Below, one piece after another: positions 8,540-13,265 of a DNA stretch of 13,265 nucleotides (within the stretch, counting starts at the first letter, position 1; the number at the start of each line of letters is the position of its first letter). Both the position numbers and the translations under genes were made by a program. A model generated the notes under the pieces. It was not told where the DNA came from. It ran no database searches and saw only the letters and a program-made list of their open reading frames with translations. This stretch comes from Parvularia atlantis (lineage: Eukaryota; Opisthokonta; Rotosphaerida): the NCBI GenBank assembly GCA_943704415.1, contig CALSCO010000842.1, positions 1 to 13,265 of the forward strand, read 5' to 3'.

Positions 8540-9419
8540 CTGTCGTGTGCTCCACAAACCACGGCTGCGACCGCGCCCGCGATCGCGTCGCCCGTGCGCG
8601 GGCGCTCGCCGGCGCCGTCGCTGCACGAGGAGAGCATCGAGCGCGCCGTGGGCTGGCCCGAGTGCGTGGCCGCTGGGCGGCGCGTGCCGATGCGCGCTGC
8701 TGACGCGGCACAGGCTGCGCACGCAGCTCAAGGCCGCACTCGACAGCAAGCGGATGCAGACGGTCGTGATCGTGCTGGTCGTGCTGGACGCGCTCGTCGT
8801 CTTCGCCGAGCTGACGGTGCACGCGGTCGTCGACGGCAACGGCGGCAGCGACGGCAGCGGCGGCAGCGGGTCCTTAGTCGCGCTGCTGCTTGAAGTGGTC
8901 AACTACACCGTGCTGGCCGTCTTCCTCGTCGAGCTCTGTGCGCCGGCCGCGCCCGCATTCGCCGTGCTGAGCGTGCGGATGCGCACAGTGTTGCACCTGC
9001 TCGCCAACGGGACAGCGTGGTTCCGCAGCCGCCTGCGCATGTTTGACGGCGCGGTCATCGGCTTCACATTCGCGCTCGCCGTCGGGTTGCGCGGGGTGCG
9101 GCCATTGCGGGCGGCAACTACCGCTGCTGCTCACGCGCACGCCCACGCGCGATCTGCAGATCGAGGAGGGCCACGCGCTGTCGCTGCTGATCGTGATGCG
9201 GCTGTGGCGCGCGATTTACGTGCAGATCACCGCGCCCGAGGGCACCAAGGACGCCGTGTACCGACCCCTGTGCGAATGCCCGGTCGCTCGTGGCTGACAC
9301 TGACGCGCGTGTGCGCGCCCACCCGCAGCACCGACCTCTCGCCCGAGGAGGCCGCACAGCTGCAGCGCGAGCTGCACGAGCTCCAGCGGCGCGCCAACCC
9401 GTCGTACGGCGCTGCGTAG
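8521..9419 (+). CDS. Hv1-like voltage-gated proton channel (5' end uncertain)
   Basis: Four-helix voltage-sensor-only channel that carries protons out across the plasma membrane. Secure exons: ...-8661, 8714-8937, 8989-9095, 9160-9269, 9329-9419. S1 contains VLDALVVFAEL, with the Asp and Glu matching human Hv1 Asp112 and Glu119. S2 is VNYTVLAVFLVEL, S3 is MFDGAVIGFTFALAV, and S4 is LSLLIVMRLWRAIY. A short Glu/Leu-rich coiled-coil-like tail follows (EEAAQLQRELHELQRR), as in Hv1 dimers. A Gly/Ser-rich S1-S2 loop is present. The first secure exon is open in frame 2 (SPAPSLHEESIERAVGWPE) but has no ATG. One solution is ATG at 8521, an 85-nt intron 8545-8629, then GAG AGC; this overlaps the synthetase start by 19 bp. 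A further-upstream first exon, a non-AUG start or a sequence error are alternatives. Confidence 0.78.
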
Positions 9420-9494
9420 CGCGCGTGGTATCTTTGCTGTTCGCTCTTTGTTTTTCTTTTGCATGCGCGAGCAGCTGCGGACAGCGACGCGGGC
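9420..9494. other. Convergent 3' gap with T-rich tract
   Basis: 75 bp between the Hv1-like stop and the M28 peptidase stop. It contains a pyrimidine/T-rich tract at about 9431-9460 (TTTGTTTTTCTTTT), unusual in this GC-rich window and a plausible 3'-end processing element for the plus-strand gene. Processing role is inferred. Confidence 0.5.
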
Positions 9495-11362
9495 TCAGAG
9501 CAGCTCGGCGAGGACCGCGGTTGACGCGAGCATGGCCTGCGTGATGAGCGTGAGCTGCGAGTGCGCGCGCGCGCACGGGTGTCAGCAGCAGCGCCCACTG
9601 CGATTGCAACGCGACCTGCTCCAGCGAGTAGTCGGCGCGCTCGACCAGGTCGCACTCGCGGTGGTAGCACACGTCGATCGAGTAGCCTGGCGCACGCCTC
9701 AGCCGCGAACGACCCGCGCGCAGGAGCGCAGGCGCACCGCCCGCCTCGACAAAGCCCGCCGAGGGCACCGACTGCTCGTAGAACGACTGGTGGTCTGCGG
9801 CGAGCGCCAACTCAGCGGCCCTGCCCAAGGTCACGCCCGCAAGGAACGCACCCGAGCAGCACGCCGTCGTCGTTGAGCGGCGCAGCGTGGGCACGTACGT
9901 CGCCGTGATGTTGGTCACAATCGCCGTCAGCGTCGGGTCCGTGTAGCGCGTGACGAAGCTGACCTCGGGCGCCGAGCCCGCCTGGTATGCAATCATGTCT
10001 GATGGCGCGCATGGGTCTCCGCGACCGTGCCATGTTGCACAGCCGTGCCGGACGCACCGCCCTGCAGCATGGCCACGATGTCGTCGCCGCGCTGCGCCGC
10101 CGCCAGTGCGTACGCGCGCGAGCCGACCAGGCCCTGCGTGCGGCCGTCAGATTTCGGCCGCACACGCACGCACGCCGCTGCGCACGCACCTGCTCCTCGC
10201 CGCAGAACGCGATGATGCGCAGCGTGTAGCGGAAGGACGCGTTCGTGCTGGCAATGACGCGCGCGGCCTCGAGCAGCATCGACGAGCCCGAGCCGTCGTC
10301 GTTCGCGCCCTGCCACCGGATTAGCCTGCAACACGCAAACGCGAGCGGCTGCCGGACGCACGGGGGCGCGCTGGGCCGGGTCGTTCACGCCCGTGGCACG
10401 GTCGTCGACTGCGCGCGGTGTGAGCGGCGGCACGCCCGGCACAGGCGCGCGGGCGCTGCGCACGGTGCGCGCCGAGAATAACAATCTTGTTGGGCTCGAT
10501 CGCGCCGCGCTTCTCGGCGACGACGTTGGGGCAGAACGCGTCGTTGAACACGGGCCGCTCGGTCGTGAAGCCGGCGTTCTCAAACTGGCGCGCGGCCCAG
10601 ATGCCCGCGACGACGCCGCCTGGTAGGGCGCGTGATCGTGAGCGAGGCGCGCAAAGCTGCTCAGCGTGGACGGCGCACCCTCTGAGTACGAGTTGCGCGA
10701 CAGCAGCGGCGAGTCGGCATCCTCGCCCGTCAGGAAGCGCGCGTACTTGCCCAGGCTCTCGGTCTCGACGGCCCGGACGAGCTCGGCCACGTCCTGGCGG
10801 TACGCGAGGGCGGCGGCGGCGGCCTCAAGGCGCGCGCGGGCGGCGGTGGGCACGGGGCGGACGGGCGCGTCCGGCAGCGTGACGATCTCGGTCGTGCGGT
10901 CAAAGGCGTCGGCCAGCGCGGTCTCCTCCGGGCCGGCCGGGCCCTTGCGCGCGCGGAATAGGGCGCGCGCGGGCTCGTGCCACAGCAGCTGCACGCCGTC
11001 GCTGCGCGGGGCCGTCCAGTCCTTGCGCGCGCCGCGCGTCAACCGCAGCGACTACGGCGCGCGCACGCCACCTCGGTGCCGTCCACGATCGCCTCGGCGA
11101 AGAAGTACAGGTGCGACGCCGGCTCGAAGGGCACGCGTGCGAGCGGCGTGGCCGCGGTGCTGCGCGCTGCCAGCAGACCACCGCCGCGGCCGAGGCGCGC
11201 CACGACGTCGCCCGACACGCCGAGCACGCCCGGGGCGCCCGCCGCCACCGCGTCGTCGGCGCGCGAGAGGATGAGCACGCGCGAGGGCGCGGCGGCGGCG
11301 GCCGCCGCGACGAGCGCAACGAGCGCGACGCTGCCGGCACACAGCGCGAGCACGTGATGCAT
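9495..11362 (-). CDS. Secreted or vacuolar M28-family zinc peptidase (aminopeptidase-like)
   Basis: Co-catalytic two-zinc exopeptidase. Predicted exons on the minus strand: 11362-11072, 11021-10679, 10619-10464, 10408-10362, 10309-10190, 10133-10058, 9998-9852, 9794-9738, 9686-9577, 9536-9495; 462 aa. The signal peptide is MHHVLALCAGSVALVALVAA followed by an Ala run. The M28 zinc-site pattern is complete: GAHLDD (His263), ANDDGSG (Asp283/284), FCGEEQ (Glu317/318), DMIAY (Asp345) and YHRECD (His421), plus SDHQSF. Residues 30-180 form a variable propeptide-like region. Several N-glycosylation sequons (NAS, NIT) are visible. Intron 1 ends in aag rather than cag; intron 8 (51 nt) is a stop-free multiple of three; intron 9 is only 40 nt. 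It is divergent from the RING gene with 34 bp between starts. Substrate specificity cannot be read from the sequence; leucyl aminopeptidase-like is a guess. Confidence 0.92.
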
Positions 11363-11396
11363 TTTCCGCACTTTGAGACGCAGCCAGGCGCCAACA
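11363..11396. promoter_or_regulatory. 34-bp head-to-head gap (M28 peptidase / RING protein)
   Basis: The complete interval between the divergent start codons at 11362 (minus) and 11397 (plus). It is too short for two separate promoters, so shared or coding-embedded elements are implied. The plus-strand start has the context CCAACAATGATGG, with A at -3. Confidence 0.6.
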
Positions 11397-11816
11397 ATGA
11401 TGGCCGCGCCGCCGATGCTCGGGCACGTGACCAGAGCGCCGGTGCTCTTCTGCGCCGTGTGTGACCTCCCGATCCTCGTCTTCGGGCGGCTGGTGCGTGC
11501 GGGCGCTGCTGGCGGCCCCACTCCTCCCCCTGCCTGCGCTGAGTCGATGCGGTCTGTCCATGCGCGCTCACATGCGCAGAAGCCCTGCCTGCACTTCTTC
11601 TGCGCGAGATGCGCGCGGCGGATGGGCGCGTGCGCGCACTGCGGCGTCGTGCCGGCCAACGTCGACGTGATCGCCGTGACCGAGGCGCAGCGCGGGCAGC
11701 TGCACTTCTCGCCGGACGCATGCCTGTTCCTGACGCGGCAGGACCTGAGCCGGCACATCCGCGAGACGGTCAAGCGCGACTGGCTGCTGCGGTGGCGGGG
11801 CGGGACACGCGCGTGA
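11397..11816 (+). CDS. Small Hakai (CBLL1)-like RING finger protein
   Basis: Exons 11397-11492 and 11580-11816 join in phase 0 to 110 aa. The RING is complete: C19-x2-C22, C35-x-H37, C40-x2-C43, C50-x2-C53 (FCAVCDLPI, PCLHFFCARC, CAHC). The opening CxxCDLPI..GR, the PCxHxFCxxC block and a following ACLFLTRQDLSRHI segment match the RING-plus-zinc-finger layout of Hakai, an E3 ubiquitin ligase that is also part of the m6A methyltransferase-associated complex in animals and plants. Only one Cys and one His of the second finger are evident, so that finger looks degenerate. The intron (gtgcgt...cag, 87 nt) is a stop-free multiple of three; retention would insert 29 residues between RING ligands. 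No disordered C-terminal tail as in animal Hakai. Function is inferred. Confidence 0.75.
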   Translation: MMAAPPMLGHVTRAPVLFCAVCDLPILVFGRLVRAGAAGGPTPPPACAESMRSVHARSHAQKPCLHFFCARCARRMGACAHCGVVPANVDVIAVTEAQRGQLHFSPDACLFLTRQDLSRHIRETVKRDWLLRWRGGTRA

Positions 11817-12776
11817 CGCGTTGTTGAGCCGTGAACGCTGTGTGCACGCGTATGAGAGGCCATGGTGATAACAGAGCGGCGCTGGCTCACCCGGCCGCTG
11901 AGAGATCGCGCTGAGCGATCGATTGCAATTGGACGGCAGCTCGCGGTCGCGTGGTGACCTCAGCGCGTCATTTTCCGAGGGCTGCAGCCGCACTGCAGCC
12001 GCGCCCCGCGCCTCGTCTGCCGCCAACGTGAAAGGAGAGGTGCGGCAACGCGCTCCCACGGCCTGCGCAACCACTTCGCCCTTCGCCACGTGCCGGCCGG
12101 ATCAGCTGTCACGAACGTTCTGTAGCTCTCGTGCTGTCGGCGCGTGCTGGGCCGTGCGCGCCAGCCGTGCTCTGGGCCGCGGCGGCATTGTGGGGCGGGC
12201 TGGGTGGGTGGTGGTCGGGCGCGGTGGCGGCGCAGCGTCAAGGGGTGCTTCTCAATCACACAGCGTAGCTTCGCGCAAGTTCCGTGGGGGCGCGCCACCC
12301 CCCCCCTCTTCGTCGCGTGCCGCACGATCACCCCGCACGCGCGTGCGCTCGCAAGGCAGTGCTGCTTTGGACCCGGTGCGCGCACGCCGCATCACCTCGT
12401 TCCCGTGTTGGCGCTGCCCCCTCTCGCCCTCCTCTGCGCGACGGCCGGAAATACCTCCTGGCCCGCCGCGGCGCCCCCCCGCACACACACGACGCCGCGT
12501 GCGCAGGCCGGCGCTGCGCCCGGTGGTCTGCCGCTCGCTTCGCGTGGCGCGCCCACACCGCGCACCCGCTCTCGGGTTCTCACGCGTGTTTTGTGGAGGG
12601 GTGTGGGCTGCTACTGTCGCGACGGCCACGCGCGCCCCGCGTGCTCGCCGCACACTCCTCGTCGCGCCCGCCGCCTGTCCGGCCCGCACCACGCGCCGCT
12701 TGACGGACCCGGACTGACGTGCGCGCCCGCCGCCCGCCGCAGAACGACCGCCGTGCCGCCGCGGCCCCCCAGCCCG
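11817..12776. other. 960-bp stretch without a recognisable gene; presumed promoter/5' leader of downstream gene
   Basis: It contains long open frames on both strands, but these are low-complexity Arg/Ala/Pro products typical of GC-rich non-coding DNA, and no family is recognised. No plus-strand ATG occurs between about 11865 and 12777. A run of 9 C lies at 12298-12306 and a small palindromic element (GCGATCGATTGCAATTG) at about 11916-11932. A splice-acceptor-like site, CTGACG...CCGCAG, ends at about 12741, so a 5'-UTR intron of the downstream gene is possible. No tRNA-like B-box was found. Confidence 0.5.
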
Positions 12777-13265
12777 ATGCCACTGACGCAGCTGACCACG
12801 AGCTTCTCGGACATGGCGCTCGGGCTGAGCTCGAGTGAACGCACGTCGCCCACCGCGTCGCCCGCACCGTCAAGCCCCGTGCGTGGCACGCGCGCACTCA
12901 CACCCCTGCAATACGAGGCTGACCAGCGCCACAGTCCAAGCCGCTCAAGAGCGCCCTCCGAAGGACAGCGAGCTCGCCCGCGCTCAAGAAGCCCTCGCCC
13001 GTGGGCAACACGCCCGCCACCGCCAACACGCCGCGCGCGCCCCGGGTGCAGTTCCCGCCCTTCGTCAAGGCGGTCAACATGCGCATGTTCAGCCCCGACG
13101 AGGTGCGTGCCCTATTGTGCCGCGTGCGAGGCCGCTCAGTTTCCCACGCGACGCGTGCAGCCCGCCGTGCTCGTCAACGAGGTCTACCGCCACCGGTTCA
13201 TGAGCGACCTGACGATGCCGCGGCCCGCGAGCGTGCTGGTGCGCCGCCGGCCGAGACGCGGGGGG
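12777..13265 (+). CDS. Unknown protein with Ser/Thr-Pro-rich N-terminus and RVQF motif (5' part; runs off window)
   Basis: Predicted exons 12777-12878, 12935-13102, and 13161 (or 13140) to the window end, with no stop reached. The start is the first ATG after a long ATG-free stretch, although the frame stays open upstream to a possible splice acceptor at about 12741. Visible features: many Ser/Thr-Pro sites (SERTSPTASPAPSSP), a basic LKSALRRTASSPALKK segment, then RVQFPPFVKAVNMRMF and VLVNEVYRHRF. RVQF matches the RVxF docking motif for protein phosphatase 1, but such short motifs occur by chance. The second intron could end at either CAG; both choices keep the frame and differ by seven residues. 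No family recognised. Confidence 0.65.
   Translation, partial: MPLTQLTTSFSDMALGLSSSERTSPTASPAPSSPVRGTRALTPLQYEADQRHSPSRSRAPSEGQRARPRSRSPRPWATRPPPPTRRARPGCSSRPSSRRSTCACSAPTRCVPYCAACEAAQFPTRRVQPAVLVNEVYRHRFMSDLTMPRPASVLVRRRPRRGG

Noticed and set aside
11923-12717. 264-aa plus-strand frame in the 960-bp gap as a candidate gene
   Set aside because: It has no ATG start at the stated position (TTG only), low-complexity composition and no family similarity. It is more likely a promoter or leader.
1-13265. Bacterial (for example actinobacterial) origin suggested by very high GC
   Set aside because: Genes are interrupted by spliceosomal introns with branch points, and a heterotrimeric G-alpha and an Hv1-like channel are eukaryotic.

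Overview
The window reads as nuclear DNA of a fungus, most likely a GC-rich basidiomycete yeast. Nine protein genes are packed into 13.3 kb and are broken up by at least 54 tiny introns (about 40-87 nt, with one of 124 nt). Most introns share a 5' GTGCG donor, a CTGAC- or CTCAC-like branch point and a CAG acceptor. Protein-level matches (fungal-type soluble pyrophosphatase, heterotrimeric G-alpha, mitochondrial bacterial-type prolyl-tRNA synthetase) support this. The species cannot be named from sequence alone. No rRNA, tRNA, CRISPR array, transposon or insertion sequence was seen.

Layout, left to right: (1) minus strand, G-protein alpha subunit, 111-1801, 11 exons; (2) a 778-bp divergent promoter region; (3) plus strand, inorganic pyrophosphatase, 2580-3948, 9 exons; (4) minus strand, small NOPCHAP1/DUF4598-like protein, 3988-4529, 3 exons; (5) plus strand, unknown secreted, possibly GPI-anchored protein, 4545-5942, 7 exons; (6) minus strand, mitochondrial-type prolyl-tRNA synthetase, 5972-8539, 13 exons, with a (CA)40 microsatellite in intron 9 and a 15-bp x4 coding repeat; (7) plus strand, Hv1-like voltage-gated proton channel ending at 9419, with an unresolved 5' end; (8) minus strand, secreted M28 zinc peptidase, 9495-11362, 10 exons; (9) plus strand, 110-aa Hakai-like RING protein, 11397-11816; (10) 960 bp without a recognisable gene; (11) plus strand, the 5' part of an unknown protein with an RVQF motif, 12777 to the window end.

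From gene 1 to gene 8 the strand alternates strictly, so every neighbouring pair is head-to-head or tail-to-tail. Convergent stop codons lie 29-75 bp apart and two divergent start codons lie 15 and 34 bp apart. The genes do not form a pathway; this is ordinary housekeeping and signalling content in a very compact genome. The most unusual aspects are the splice-site grammar (GTGCG donors and an excess of GC-AG introns), the Hv1-like channel with a reduced S4 arginine ladder, and the minimal Hakai-like RING protein.

All exon structures were built by hand from reading frame, splice signals and family similarity. Internal exon phases are consistent throughout, but exact junctions are predictions.
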